DNA from: Apostichopus japonicus
Lineage: Eukaryota; Echinodermata; Holothuroidea; Aspidochirotida; Stichopodidae
Reading direction: 5' to 3'
DNA length: 64,000 bases
NCBI RefSeq assembly: GCF_037975245.1
Contig: NC_092572.1
Coordinates: 8,437,001 to 8,501,000, forward strand
Shown: positions 23,601 to 35,208 of the stretch, piece after piece
Layout of the letters: each line of letters opens with the position of its first letter
Position numbering within the stretch: the stretch's first letter is position 1
Program-made: the position numbers and the translations under genes
The notes under the pieces: generated by a model
What the model saw: the letters and a program-made list of their open reading frames with translations, nothing else
Database searches by the model: none
Told to the model about the DNA's origin: nothing

Positions 23601-26600
23601 TGCGAAACACCCTGTAGGACATCTTGAGGTGACATCATGACATAAAATTGTCCTGGAAAAAGAAAATACACAAATTGATAACCTTGTCCCCTCGTACAAG
23701 CTAGCCTCAGAGTCAATGCAATCTGGGCATCGATTCTGGTGGGTCAGGGTGGGGTTCTGGTTGGTCCTGGCTCGGTCCTCAGAAAGCTACTTTAATAGTG
23801 ATGGGCCATTAAGTTTGCAGACCCTTGATTTAGTGTACCTTTAACCTTCAAGCTGTGTCCTGTACCCTCCTATCTGAACTATTCAGACCACTTTTTTTCT
23901 TTATGAAACCAGGGCACACATCCCAGTTGCGTTTAAAATAACAGGATGAGCATTTCAAAAGAAATTGTTGTCCTTAAATAGCTCAAGTTGGTGCATTTGG
24001 TACCGATAACGCGATAACAAGTAAAATTTTTGTTCTTACCACCAGCATTTGTGGCTGACTGGAGTGTTTGATTCTCTGCTCCTGTTGAAGCGCCATTAGT
24101 CTCTGACATTGCAGATGCTGGAAAGTATGTGAAACGAGTTTCTCCGCTTTGCCCGTCACCCGAGGAATTCTCCTCCGAGTTGAACGGGGCCTGAATTACC
24201 TACAGTATGGTACAAAAAAGGAAAACCATATATAACAGGCCTGAATTACCTACAGTATGGTACAAGAAAGGAAACCATATATAACGGGGCCTGAATTACC
24301 TACAGTATGGTACAAAAAAGGAAAACCATATATAACGGGGCCTGAATTACCTACAGTATGGTACAAGAAAGGAAACCATATATAACGGGGCCTGAATTAC
24401 CTACAGTATGGTACAAAAAAGGAAAACCATATATAACAGGCCTGAATTACCTACAGTATGGTACAAGAAAGGAAACCATATATAACAGGCCTGAATTACC
24501 TACAGTATGGTACAAGAAAGGAAAACCATATATAACAGGCCTGAATTACCTACAGTATGGTACAAGAAAGGAAAACCATATATAACGGGGCCTGAATTAC
24601 CTACAGTATGGTACAAGAAAGGAAACCATATATAACGGGGCCTGAATTACCTACAGTATGGTACAAGAAAGGAAAACCATACATAACGGGGCCTGAATTA
24701 CCTACAGTATGGTACAAGAAAGGAAACCATATATAACGGGGCCTGAATTACCTACAGTATGGTACAAGAAAGGAAAACCATACATAACGGGGCCTGAATT
24801 ACCTACAGTATGGTACAAGAAAGGGAAACCATATATAACGGGGCCTGAATTACCTACAGTATGGTACAAGAAAGGAAACCATATATAACGGGGCCTGAAT
24901 TACCTACAGTATGGTACAAGAAAGGAAACCATATATAACGGGGCCTGAATTACCTACAGTATGGTACAAGAAAGGAAAACCATACATAACGGGGCCTGAA
25001 TTACCTACAGTATGGTACAAGAAAGGAAAACCATACATAACGGGGCCTGAATTACCTACAGTATGGTACAAGAAAGGAAAACCATACATAACAGGGCCTG
25101 AATTACCTACAGTATGGTACAAGAAAGGAAAACCATATATAACGGGGCCTGAATTACCTACAGTATGGTACAAGAAAGGAAAACCATACATAACAGGGCC
25201 TGAATTACCTACACTATGGTACAAGAAAGGAAAACCATATGTTAACAAGCGAACAAATTATGAGAGGGGCCTGAATTACCTACAGTATGGTACAAGAAAG
25301 GAAAACCATACATAACAGGGCCTGAATTACCTACACTATGGTACAAGAAAGGAAAACCATATGTTAACAAGCGAACAAATTATGAGAGGGGCCTGAATTA
25401 CCTACAGTATGGTACAAGAAAGGAAAAAACATATGTTAACCTGCAAACAAATTAGGAAATTGAATGCAAAATTGAAGTTAAGTTGACTGTACAGTAGTTC
25501 TTAGGTTCCATTTGCAGACTCCTAGACCATGAAAAGATGTTAACAAATCCCTACAAATAAGGAGTTATGCCAAATGGTCTCAGCCCCATGTTGGTCTCAG
25601 CGCCATGTTGGTCTCAGCCCTATGTTGGTTGGGGCTAAGGTCAGGAATTAGTTGCTTGTCTTTGCACAAGATTTGGCACCTACAGATTTGTTTTGATTTT
25701 CTCCAGAGTTTATTAAAATCAGCAGAATGTTGGCTTCCACAGACCATTTTTTTTTTACAGACCCTTTAAGGAAGTCTTTGACCTCAAGGACCCCAAATGT
25801 TTTCATACCTCCTAGGGTCGCTCCCAATACATACTCTAGTTTATACTGTTCATAAACCAAAGCATCTGTGGCACAATTTATATATTTAGGAAATCTTCGG
25901 TTCTATTGATGACACCTTAACACTGCCCCCACCCCCACCCTGCCCCTCCCTGCCTTAATGTAACTAGATCCTCCAGGTCCACAAAAAATTACTTTAAAGA
26001 TAATTACATATTATTTGGCAAAATGTAAATTAGAAATCTTGCTCGGCTATCCTGATAGAGGAAGGATCAATTTCTTGATATTCCGGGTTACAAGACACAA
26101 CCACGGATGAACTACAACCATCCATAACCATACATCCTAGAGGAAATTCCCTCTTAGTGTCTGGGTGCCTTGTGACACCCATCACATGACGTATCACCTG
26201 ACAACCCTCACTGTCTAGAGAGGAAGCTCGGGAAATAAATTACTAATTGAATCTTGGTTACAGTATACATAAATAACAACAGCTTTATATACATGTGGTA
26301 GGCCAGTCTTCTCCACAGACAAATTACATTATGAACCAGGAAACACACCTACTGATTAGAGTGCAGGGTATTGTCATGTGAAAAATATTGACAGTACAAA
26401 AGTTCTCTATAGATCTCCATATATATATTTTTTTCCTAAGTTTGTAGAAATTTTGGAACTTAGTTTACCTGAGCCAGGGCTGGTTGGCCTCCGGTCTGCA
26501 CCGTAGTTCTCTGACTGGTCGGAGTCTCCGCGTTGGTTTGTGGAAGAGACACCACGCGGTAAGTCACAGAGCCTACCGAGACGTTACTTGCATCTGATGG

Positions 26601-29600
26601 GAATTGATACTGCCAAAGGAAAAAACATGAAAATAACAGCAAAATATTACTGTATATATTCACTGTACAATGTTGAGTCTTACACATGTATGCTGGTAGT
26701 CTCTCAAATGTACTGTACTGTAAGGTGCAGTCAACCATATTTGGAGTCATGCAAGCTTCCGCATTAATTAATATCAACTCAAGGCACTGTACATACTGTA
26801 CATATGTATACAGACTTATGTAACTTGTATTAATTAAGATCCATTTAAGACTTCACTTCTACCGATGACATTGCCTTTACCAAGCTTTTTACTAGTACAT
26901 ACATGTATGTCAGACACACAAATGTGTACTGCACTACATGGTTAACTAGTAAGTACTGTGGTCAGTCAGTTATCATATCAGTATTGTACAATGGTATGTA
27001 CTTAAGACAATAACATGTCATCCATGGGTACCGGTGGGAGAGAGTAAGCGGGGTGAGGAAGCGGGTAAGGTGGGGGAGGGGGCAAAATACCCAGTGGCTA
27101 GGCAGCCACTGTAAATTTACATTCATGGGATGCTGTTGCTATGTGAACACACCTCAAAAGTTCTGTAGATCAGTATCGTGTTAACTACGGAATGTACAGT
27201 AGCTCTTACTATACTGTAGGTGCATTGTTTGATCATATCACTGTCTACACTTTTATCTTTTGTTTTTCATATTCATAATTTATCATGATTCACTGAAGCT
27301 TTTAAAGATCGAAGGTCATTCATGTTAATCATTGCAATACATTACCACATGTCATGTTCAAATTTCAGCACATCTTAACTTTTTTGATATTTTTTTTCAT
27401 CCTTCAAATACAATTAATTTCTCGAGTACATCGACAGAACTTTACAAATTTATTCTAGATCTACAGATCTGGGAATTCAGTATCAATTTACAGATCGCAA
27501 ACGAGACTAACAATCGACCTAGGAGACTGAAAAACTGTTAAACCTTACCAAGCTATCTGCATTAGCCAATGTATGTCCGTCTTCATCTGCTGTAACCACG
27601 GTAACTGGTTCTGAAATAATAGGGCATGTCCTTTAACAATTTCGATCAATCTCCATGGAAAAAAATTACTGTACCACTTTGTGAAAACTTCATATCCAAA
27701 TTTCAATGGCAGTATTTCAATCAGGTAACAGAATGCTAAGAAAGGTAGCCATTAGTTTTATCCAACTAGATCTTATTTGCAAGAATATTACCATACGTAC
27801 CAATTATGTTACATTACCCATCTATAACTTTAAGCTTGGGACTACTTCCTGGCACTGTATGTGTGATGTTTATTAAGCAGGAGATAAAAAGTGATGAATG
27901 TTAAAGCTGCCTCTCAAGACAATTATCAGCATAATATCCTAAATTACATTTTGAAAGGAGCAGAGGATGTTTTTGGATCATAATTCAAATCCATTGGCTT
28001 TAGTAGATGTGCCCAATTATCTGTGAAAATGAAGAAATGTGGAACAGCCATTCATTCCAAACTCAGGGCTTGATATAAAAACACAGGATTCACACTGACT
28101 GACTGACGGTACTAGGTCGGCTCCTGTACAATCACCAGAAATGCTTACTCGGATGTCAAACTTGCTTTAAAGGTTAAGCATACAGTACCACATACCTTCT
28201 TGGTCGTCTTTCATATCCTGCTCTCGATCTGTGTCACCTTTGACCCCTTCGTCACTGAAATATTAAACAAAGCATATATGCAATTAATTAAATTCAATAT
28301 AGAACAAAAAGTGCAACTACAGCAAATCTGAAACGATTAGTCCACTGGGTGAATCACTTTTTACTTCTGAGAGATGTATTCGCGATGGAATTAAGGGAAT
28401 TATGGCAGTTTTTGTGCTTTTCATCAATCTACATTTATCAGAAAAATCAATATATTGTATGTCACATTGCTTTTTTTTGTTTTTCACAGGACAAATCATG
28501 CTATTGTTTGAGTACTGTCAATACAGTATGGTTGAGGCCTCTATTAGTGTGATTTAAAAGAAAGAACCATCCCTTAACTCTCCTAAAGTAACATTTCTGA
28601 AAGTAAAATGTAAACATCTACAACTCAGACATCATGACTGTAACAGGGACAGTTTCAAGAACCCCGTCTTAAAACTGTTCCTGGAATTGTCCCCGGATTT
28701 CATCTACATTTAGTCACCGTACATTGAATATCCCTGAATTTGTAGAAAGGCCCTGAATAAATTAAAATTAGTGAACCTGACATTTGGCCTCACATTCATA
28801 GACACACCTTGAACCTAAAATGATTGTTCACACTAAAGTTCTGTAAAAATGTGGAGTTCCTTCATGGCCCACAGAATAAAGCATTCTGGATAATTCAACA
28901 TGAAGCGCATAAACCACATGAATAGGATCATGTTGCACTTAGTGATGAATAATACAGTTGGTCAGTATGAAGTTTTTTGCATTAGATTTTTACCTTGGAC
29001 AGAATACTGTTTTGGCCTGAAACATGTACAGCACTGAACCACCAAAACACTAAGAAACCCTCAAAATATCTTCCTATAAAGATACATACAGTGTAGGTAT
29101 AACCCCTTTATGTCAAGTTGGGGCTGTGGGAAAGGGGTGTCAACATCAATAACATGTCCCAGATTTCCCAGAACACTGCTCAGAGACCCTAAATATATCT
29201 TCCTATCTAAACATACATCGTAGGTAATAATTATGTCAACTTGGGGCTGAGGAAGAGAGGTGCCAACATAAATACCATGTCCCCTGATTTCCCAGTAAAA
29301 AAGTACAGTATGTTCGACAACTTCCAATATTTAGAACTCAGTAATTAAGGGTTAAACTTCAAAACATAGCCTATGTGTAGTTCTGTTTAGAACCATGCTG
29401 TTCACATGCTGTTAACTGTCTAACTGTAAGCAGGTATAATAGGTTTACTTTACAAAGTACTATATGGGTAACAATGTCAAAAGCACCACCAATAATATTT
29501 CAGAACACCTACAGTAGCAGACATTGTTTCACCACTGTAACATGTACATGTTTACACTGCTTTGCTAATTGTTATTTTAAGAAACATACATACTAATTTG

Positions 29601-31292
29601 TGCCAACATCAATAAGTTTGTTATAAAACCAAAAAGCCAACAGAGCTTACTTGTCAATACTCAACTATTATTCAAATTGCCCAATCTACATCAAATTTTG
29701 CATAGAATGCTGTAAGTAGCTTCCATCTCTTTATTCAAGACTTGAACAAAGTTGACCGTGGAGCTCAGTTAATGGTAACCTACACACAGGCATATTTGTA
29801 AAAAGAGTTACCATGTCACATATATATACAGTTTACAGATGGGTAAATTAGACCAGTCTACAGGTTATAATGAAACATGGGATCCTGGCCAAGTTGGATT
29901 TTCTCAAATTTCATTTCAATAGCTTCTGATATATATACTGTACCCTGACATGACCCAAATAGAATTTGAAGTTACCAAGCTATTTAGGCCTTAGGTATGA
30001 AGACAAAGTATTTCAAGCTATCTGCGGTGATCAATTGGTCATTAATTACTTTACATAAATAGGCCTCTAGAGGCCTAAGAGTAGTTTTGTGAAACTGCCT
30101 TTAAATTGCTAGTTAAGAATATAATTTTAGTAGTTAGCCTAGGCCAGGCTACTGTCAGAAATTTGGTCTAAATTATTTCTATACTAGACCTAAAAGCAAT
30201 ATGAAACTAGGCCTAAGCTTCATAGTACATATATGATGAAAACCAGATAATTAATAAGCGAATTCGCAAATTGCCCAAAGCATGATGGAACGGTACGGGT
30301 GATCTTGGGATACCCCTGTCTGTAAGGTAGTTCTTTAACTCCTTCATTTTCCACCTTGAAAAATCATCATAAGTCATTTATCACCATCATTGTCATCCAT
30401 GGTAACAAATGTATCAGTAAACTATCAAAATTCGAACGATATATTATAAAACTTGTGTATACCCTCGAATGAACAAACATCGATCGCCGCATATGTTGTT
30501 GTGTGTGTTGCTATGGGCCATGTCGATCGGTATATCCCTCGTGACCCCGCCCATAATGCATTGCGCACGGGAATTATCGGAATGACTTATTAAGTTTTGG
30601 CCGAAACTCATTTCTGAACAGCATTGAATCTCAACATCTCTTACTTACAAAGCCAAGTTAGGCCTAGCCTATGCATCGTACTCATAGTTCAACCATTGAC
30701 ACTTCTCATTGTCATACAAGTATTATTAGTATTAAGAATACAGTAATAGTACAAGGGCCTACACAAAATGGAACAGAAGATGAAATAGACTAGCCTAAGC
30801 CTACATATTTCAAAACTACAAAGTGGTGTAATTTTTCTTGAAAGTCACTAAAATACAGTCTAAATACTCTAAAGACACATTTTTGGCTCGAACTTCAACT
30901 CTTCCAGCTACAGTGTTACTAGCCAGTGTTACTGTCTTTAGCCTATACTACAGCTGTATGGCTGCCTCATTTCTAAAAATAGGTTAGCTATACGTTAGGC
31001 CTAACAATAACAGAACACCTATGCAACAGTGTGTACTAACTGCTATTACTAAAAGATTCTCATACCGAGGCAGTAAGTGTCATTTGGTCAACCGACAGTG
31101 TCCGTTACAATGTACAGCAACTCCCGCTAAATGCGCAGGTCTACAAATTCTTCGTGGTAAGTCAACATTTTGAAACAAAGCCACTCCCGGAAATATTGAG
31201 AGGTTATTTCCTTACTCACGTACCATCTACAACGAAATACAACCGTAAAAGTGGACTTACGCGTGTTCCAAAGCTTGGTCTAACACATCCAT
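20484..31292 (-). CDS. USF: Upstream stimulatory factor (USF), complete coding region
   Basis: bHLH-leucine zipper transcription factor that binds CACGTG-type E-boxes as a dimer. Minus-strand join: 31292-31261, 28254-28196, 27610-27549, 26609-26469, 24199-24040, 23652-23565, 22063-21910, 20699-20484. All junctions are GT-AG, phases are consistent, total 912 nt = 303 residues plus TAG (human USF1 is 310). Residues 1-151 are acidic/polar activation region, including SVTYRVVSLPQ and VIQAPF, which parallel vertebrate MYRVIQ and VIQGAF as recalled. Residues 152-181 are the USF-specific region (GQFYVMMSPQDVLQ, IAPRTHQFSPK). The basic region has H198, E202 and R206, the E-box contact triad. The helix-loop-helix spans exons 7-8, followed by a zipper ending NENALLRAQLQQH. 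Diagnostic: the USF-specific region occurs only in this family. It cannot be assigned to USF1 versus USF2, as expected for an invertebrate single-copy gene. Confidence 0.97.
21631..21796 (-). pseudogene. Partial tandem duplicate of the USF bHLH exon
   Basis: This intronic segment duplicates 21,830-21,992, i.e. the 3' half of exon 7, its donor and intron flank, about 198 bp upstream on the map. It can still encode RDKINNWIVKLSKLVPDCSL ahead of a GT donor (GTCATT in place of GTAATT). The basic region is replaced by unrelated sequence with an in-frame TGA just before the homologous codons, and no acceptor is evident. It is therefore a dead half-exon. Confidence 0.85.
21910..22063 (-). CDS. USF: USF exon 7 (basic region and helix 1)
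   Basis: 154 nt; minus-strand acceptor TTTCTTCAG and donor CAG|GTAATT. It encodes KLDTVRTARDDRRRATHNEV, then ERRRRDKINNWIVKLSK and LVPDCSMDQSKQGQ. H198-x3-E202-x3-R206 is the canonical class of residues reading CACGTG. Phase 2 in, phase 0 out. Confidence 0.98.
22114..22275. repeat. Tandem repeat, unit about 48 bp
   Basis: Four variable copies of a unit with ATATGTCTCTTTAAGACAG and AGGTGCTCACGAAATG lie in the USF intron just before exon 7. Confidence 0.8.
22400..22760. repeat. Intronic repeat remnant with direct repeats
   Basis: The segment starts with a C/G run and A-rich tract. It carries two direct copies of AATAATTCCTGATATTTTGTGG (shortened here as AATAATTCCTGATATTTTG) about 110 bp apart, and ends near CCCCCGGCCACAACGTCC. 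It resembles the internal composition of the miniature elements elsewhere in the window, but no termini or TSD were found. Confidence 0.35.
23565..23652 (-). CDS. USF: USF exon 6 (USF-specific region)
   Basis: 88 nt; minus-strand acceptor TTTTCCAG and donor TTCCCC|GTAAGT. It encodes GQFYVMMSPQDVLQGVSQRT and IAPRTHQFSP. This is the family-defining USR, needed for activation through initiator-linked E-boxes in vertebrates. Split codons at both ends join correctly (GGA and CCG). Confidence 0.97.
24040..24199 (-). CDS. USF: USF exon 5
   Basis: 160 nt. It starts with codons GTA ATT CAG right at the acceptor ACTGTAG and ends AATGCTGGTG|GTAAGA. The peptide VIQAPFNSEENSSGDG ... TRFTYFPASAM parallels vertebrate VIQGAF ... 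THYTYFPSTAV, which fixes the splice site. The exon start is therefore AG|GTAATT, an acceptor fused to a donor-like sequence. Its first bases and acceptor are the seed of the neighbouring minisatellite. Confidence 0.95.
24183..25436. repeat. 24-unit minisatellite made of the USF exon 5 splice acceptor
   Basis: About 24 copies of a 48-52 bp unit (plus strand: GGGGCCTGAATTACCTACAG, then TATGGTACAAGAAAGGAAAA and CCATATATAAC). The unit nearest the gene is the true intron/exon 5 boundary. On the transcribed minus strand each unit reads a pyrimidine-rich tract (TTTTCCTTTCTTGTACC), ACTGTAG, then GTAATTCAGGCC, i.e. the acceptor plus the first about 14 exon bases. Three of the last four units are interrupted or followed by an extra GTTAACAAGCGAACAAATTA-type insert. 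It occupies over half of the 2.3-kb intron. Confidence 0.97.
26469..26609 (-). CDS. USF: USF exon 4
   Basis: 141 nt, phase 0 both ends; acceptor TTTGGCAG, donor GCTCAG|GTAAAC. It encodes YQFPSDASNVSVGSVTYRVV, then SLPQTNAETPTSQRTTVQTG and GQPALAQ. It corresponds to the activation-domain part of vertebrate USF preceding VIQ. Confidence 0.93.
27549..27610 (-). CDS. USF: USF exon 3
   Basis: 62 nt; acceptor TATTTCAG, donor AGCTTG|GTAAGG. It encodes (E)PVTVVTADEDGHTLANADSL. Too short for a motif; kept because splice sites and phases on both sides fit. Confidence 0.85.
28196..28254 (-). CDS. USF: USF exon 2
   Basis: 59 nt; acceptor ATATTTCAG, donor GAAG|GTATGT. It encodes DEGVKGDTDREQDMKDDQE, an acidic stretch. 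It enters in phase 2 and leaves in phase 1, fitting exon 1 (ends GC) and exon 3 (starts AA). Confidence 0.85.
28255..31260. other. USF first intron
   Basis: A 3.0-kb intron. Around 30,480-30,600 it has a locally CpG-richer patch (CGATCGCCG, CCCCGCCC, TTGCGCAC) that could be an internal promoter, but no supporting exon was found. Otherwise AT-rich, with one small repeat. Confidence 0.5.
29056..29305. repeat. Two-copy tandem repeat, unit about 125 bp
   Basis: Two diverged copies share ATATCTTCCTATAAAGATAC, GTCAAGTTGGGGCTG and ATGTCCCAGATTTCCCAG within USF intron 1. Confidence 0.75.
31261..31292 (-). CDS. USF: USF exon 1 coding part (start codon)
   Basis: The minus-strand ATG at 31,292-31,290 begins MDVLDQALEH, then GC|GTAAGT (donor). 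The split codon joins exon 2 as GCT (Ala). Chosen because it is the only nearby ATG with a perfect donor in the required phase; the short acidic N-terminus suits USF. The transcription start, higher on the map, is not identified. Confidence 0.8.
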
Positions 31293-31365
31293 GTGCTTCG
31301 ATGAGTTAGAAAGTTTGAAAACGAATCAAAATTTAGGATGAAGTCACGGGGCCAAACAAGCTGGT

Positions 31366-31391
31366 CATGTGAGGAAACTTTAGGACATGTG
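31366..31391. promoter_or_regulatory. Pair of CATGTG E-boxes upstream of USF
   Basis: CATGTG at 31,366-31,371 (GGTCATGTGAGG) and at 31,386-31,391 (GGACATGTGACA) lie 75-100 bp upstream of the USF start codon, exactly 20 bp apart. The GTCATGTGA/ACATGTGAC contexts match non-canonical sites used by USF and MiT/TFE factors. Autoregulation is inference. Confidence 0.35.
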
Positions 31392-33349
31392 ACAAAAGAG
31401 AATAACGCATTGGAGACTGACCAAATATCAACCAAACTATTTTGCTATAAGAGTCTAACATTTTCGAGGAAACAGTGTGGGCAACGTTTCGCGTTTGAGA
31501 TTTCAAGGTGCAATGGCCGGAAAAACGGTTGCGGTATACTCATTCTGTGATAAAACTTGAAGGCACCAGAATTCAGAGGAGGGAGGGGAGTGTAATTTAG
31601 AACAATTAGGCTTACATATATGATTAGAACAATTAGGCTGATTGAAACTATATCAGGCCCTTTCACCCCTATCATTTTTTGTTCATCTTGACCCTTCATC
31701 GGTACACACAGTTGAACAGAGAAGCACTGAAAAGAACACATATGATAACATTATATAGCAATGCCAGATCAACTTCTAATTATATCTTAAAACCTTCACC
31801 ATTAATATTGAAAAAGCGTACGTGTAATTGTGTCCCAGCGGTCAGTTCGACAGGGCTATGATGACCAACAGAGTTCAAATTTGGCATGATTGTGTTTCTT
31901 CTTCGTCTATGTCGCTAAATAGTAAATATCGACCATTATTCGAGAGGTTCTCATTGTATGAATTTTTATTTCTGAGCAGAGATTCCTTTATTTCGTTTTA
32001 TAACTTGTAACAATTAACGATGAACGTGGACACTGAGTACGTGAACATCCGATTGTAACTGCTTGGAATCAACAAAGCTAGCAATTTTATCGGCTGAAAT
32101 GGTTACAGCCATTCGCAAGAAAAGTCTACGCCATCGCACAGGATTTCATAAAGTAGATGGTTCAAAGCACTACTTTGCATATACAGTTTATTTTTATTTA
32201 GTTATGATACTTTGCTTTAAGTAGTCTTGAGAAACTTCCAATTGTATAGAAAAATCCGGCCTTTAAACAAACATTTCACTAAGGTTGGTTAAATATCTGT
32301 GACCCTTTTAATACATGAAAGGACGACGTTCTTTTTATTCACCAGGTAAACGTTCTCAAGAGTAAACATTGGAGGAAACTCGACGTGGCTGCCTATGCAA
32401 ATTTGTAATGAAATCATTGCGCGGGAGAATATACAGGGTAATATTTCTTCCAGATAATATACAATTTACACCTAAACTGCAGGGAATAACATTTAGAACG
32501 AGGAATAAAATATTGAAAATCAGAAACCATTTCGCCAAAGAAAAGGACAAGAAATGGTCCGTCACCTGATAAATCAGGCGATCAATAGGTCACACGGATG
32601 TTAAATACGTCTGGGCGGAGCAATCTGGTTGATTGGCAGAATTGTATGTAGCAGGGAGTTGTTTTATAAAAACTCCCTGTATATAGTAAGAAACGTATTG
32701 ACAAATATAACTGTGTTTACACGATCAGGGAGCGGGTTGTTGTAAATGGGAAGGGGTGGGTGGGGGGGGGGGGGGAGGTTGCGGTCGAGAGGATTCTGGG
32801 CTACATCATATCACTAATCTTGTGTAGATTGGGGAAAGAGATCAGGGGCAGCGAAAACAGAGTACAAAAACGTATTCATTTGTTTTTGGTAGTTCTCAGA
32901 AGAATAAGACCACAGGCGGCGGCGCCAGGGGACACAAACACCATAGGGGAAGTCACCCAGGGCCCTGCAAACCCCTGTGCCCCTGCAACTTGAGAGTTTT
33001 CACAGATTACCCAAGCAGTTTTGTTTATGGGAAATAGCCTACCCTTTCTCCATATTTGTAAGTCCGCCAAGTTGGAGTTCGACTACATGTAATTCAAAAT
33101 ATCACACCCTTCGCTATTTATTTTGTTATTGTTGTTGAAATCCTTCACATACACGTGTGTGTATAGTGGACGGAACATACAAGTCGTCAGGCAGTTTCAT
33201 GGTAATATTTTGAACATACTAGCTTTGGTCTGTATGTGTGTATATGTGTGTGTAAATGTTACAGACAATAAAGGCAGTTCTTTGGCCTGCTTATAGCATG
33301 ACCAGCCTTCTTCTTTGCTTTGATTCCGTCAGCAAGACGACAGGCCCTC

Positions 33350-33512
33350 TCTCATATCTCAGTTTTGTACTCTAGTGTAGTTTCCTCCGCCAAGAAAGTC
33401 CTAAGGGAGACATATAGATATGAAGTTATGTATACTCCCATATCTCAGTTTTGTACTCTAGTGTAGTTTCCTCCACCAAGAAAGTCCTAAGGGAGACATG
33501 CATATGAAGTTT
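33350..33512. repeat. Two-copy tandem repeat, unit about 87 bp
   Basis: Nearly identical copies of TCTCAGTTTTGTACTCTAGT, GTAGTTTCCTCC and AAGAAAGTCCTAAGGGAGAC. Confidence 0.85.
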
Positions 33513-33544
33513 TATACTGTGACAAAGACAAAGTCATGCTCAAA

Positions 33545-33545
<1 letters not shown>

Positions 33546-33623
<78 letters not shown>

Positions 33624-33715
33624 TAATAGTAATAATAATGAAAATAATGATGATGATAATAATAATAATATAATGATGATGATTATAATAATTATAATAA
33701 TAATAATATTAAATA
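33546..33715. repeat. (AAT)n microsatellite
   Basis: About 25 uninterrupted AAT units, then a degenerate ATAATGATG tail. Confidence 0.97.
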
Positions 33716-35134
33716 GGTAGTTCCGTTCCCAGTATATTTATTTTCTATAGGCCTATTTCTAAAATATAAGAAAAAATAATAGCAAAGGTCGGGAATTGAA
33801 CAAAACTGCAATGTGCTGTCCTCATTAAGCACGCCACCGCCATAATATTGAATCAATTTAGGCAATCTTTAATATGTTGGACCATGGTCCGGTTTCCTTG
33901 ACATGCACTAGTATAGAATAACAAAGAAATACCCGTGGAGTCAGCCATGGTTTCATCAAAGCCAGTCTCGTTATACAGTATCAAGCATATCAGAGATGTC
34001 CTAGCCTTCGCACTATTATGTTGAGTATAGCCTAAGTGCATAAATTGTTTAAGCATATAGTAGAACACCTTTCGTTGTAGAGCATATATGCACAAGATCC
34101 ATGACATCAGAAAATGCAGTGAATGTACATTCAAGGTTTAAAGCTGAAGAAGAAGTCATGTAGTACCAAATATACTTTGTAACCACGGTATAACACAAAG
34201 AACAGTTGTATTAACTTCGTCCGATCCCTTTGTTATCATATAAAAATTGTACACTTAGACAGGGTATGTTATTGGAGGAAGCCTCTTTCCGTGCAACGTC
34301 ACAAGCAGCTAATATAATTAAATTAAAAGAAGTTAGCTTTTGGTATATGAATAGAGCACAATATCATTTATTTGATAATATTATTAGAATCATTTTCTCT
34401 TCAGTCAATACATTCACAAGTCTTTTCGTGTTATTCATCAGTCATTTTGATGACGTCAGAATCGAGATGGTCATAGAACTGACAGGGTGTTAAATACCTG
34501 TAATGTCAAGTGTCAATCCATGGTAGAACATATAGGTCGATAAAGCATAACTTCCATTTCTGATGTGAATTCCTTTCTCTGGCCTTCATAGTAGACTTGA
34601 CAAATAGAGGGCAGCAGCATAGTTTTGAACATACGAGTCACGTCACAAGCAGGTATTGACAAGTCGAGAAAGAGTACATTTTAAAGTACGCATGTTCCAC
34701 ATGATAAAATAATAATTTGTAATTTCTTTAACTATAATAAGTTAATATAACATTAATAATTTTCTTAGGTGTTATATTTCCACACATGCGCAAAACATGG
34801 AGAAAGGAGAAATTAAATTTTAAGATTAATACCTTGTAAGCTACAAATAACTGGATACGTGGACAAAGCAACACTTTCAACCCAGATGAAAATGTATTGC
34901 TATGAGGAAAATGACCATGAACATATTCTTTGTAATTATAGTCAGTTATATTCTTCGTAGTCTTGTTTGTTCACTATTTCTCGCTAAAAGTCTTTGATGT
35001 TTGTAATATGACTTTTCAGTTAACTGTAAAGCGATTGGTCAAACGAAAGCAAACAAACTAACTTCAAAAAATATTATATTTAATGTTATGACGCAATCCT
35101 AGTATCGTTGCTGATTACAATATGTTCTCCTTAC

Positions 35135-35208
35135 CTGTTTGCAGTTGAATCACTTCTCACAACCAGTTTTTCTTCACTGTCAATAAAAATTGTTTCATAA
35201 GCGACCAC
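35135..35208 (-). CDS. Candidate orphan exon upstream of USF
   Basis: On the minus strand, ATTTTACAG precedes 74 nt that are open in only one frame (VVAYETIFIDSEEKLVVRSD STAN) and are followed by AACAG|GTAAGG, a near-perfect donor. It leaves in phase 2, the phase that USF exon 2 accepts, so it could be an alternative 5' coding exon of USF or belong to an unrecognised gene. No in-frame ATG is inside it and no homology was recognised. Chance is a real alternative. Confidence 0.3.

Larger units (their letters stand above)
31392..35134. other. Intergenic stretch upstream of USF
   Basis: No gene supported. It contains a G-run (about 32,755-32,775), a two-copy repeat and a long AAT microsatellite. 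The remaining open frames are short and lack family resemblance. Confidence 0.5.

Noticed and set aside
24904-25315. Repetitive open frames on both strands in the USF minisatellite
   Set aside because: Units near 51 bp keep any stop-free frame open. The true signal here is the splice acceptor, not a protein.
24183-25436. CRISPR-like regular array
   Set aside because: Units abut with no unique spacers, the setting is a eukaryotic intron, and the unit is copied from the adjacent splice site.
30480-30600. CpG-richer patch as an internal USF promoter
   Set aside because: GC-box and TTGCGCAC words are suggestive, but no exon or start was found. Mentioned only in the intron note.
33853-34493. Open frames of 87-93 codons on both strands
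   Set aside because: No recognisable family, no splice context and AT-rich composition like the surrounding intergenic DNA.
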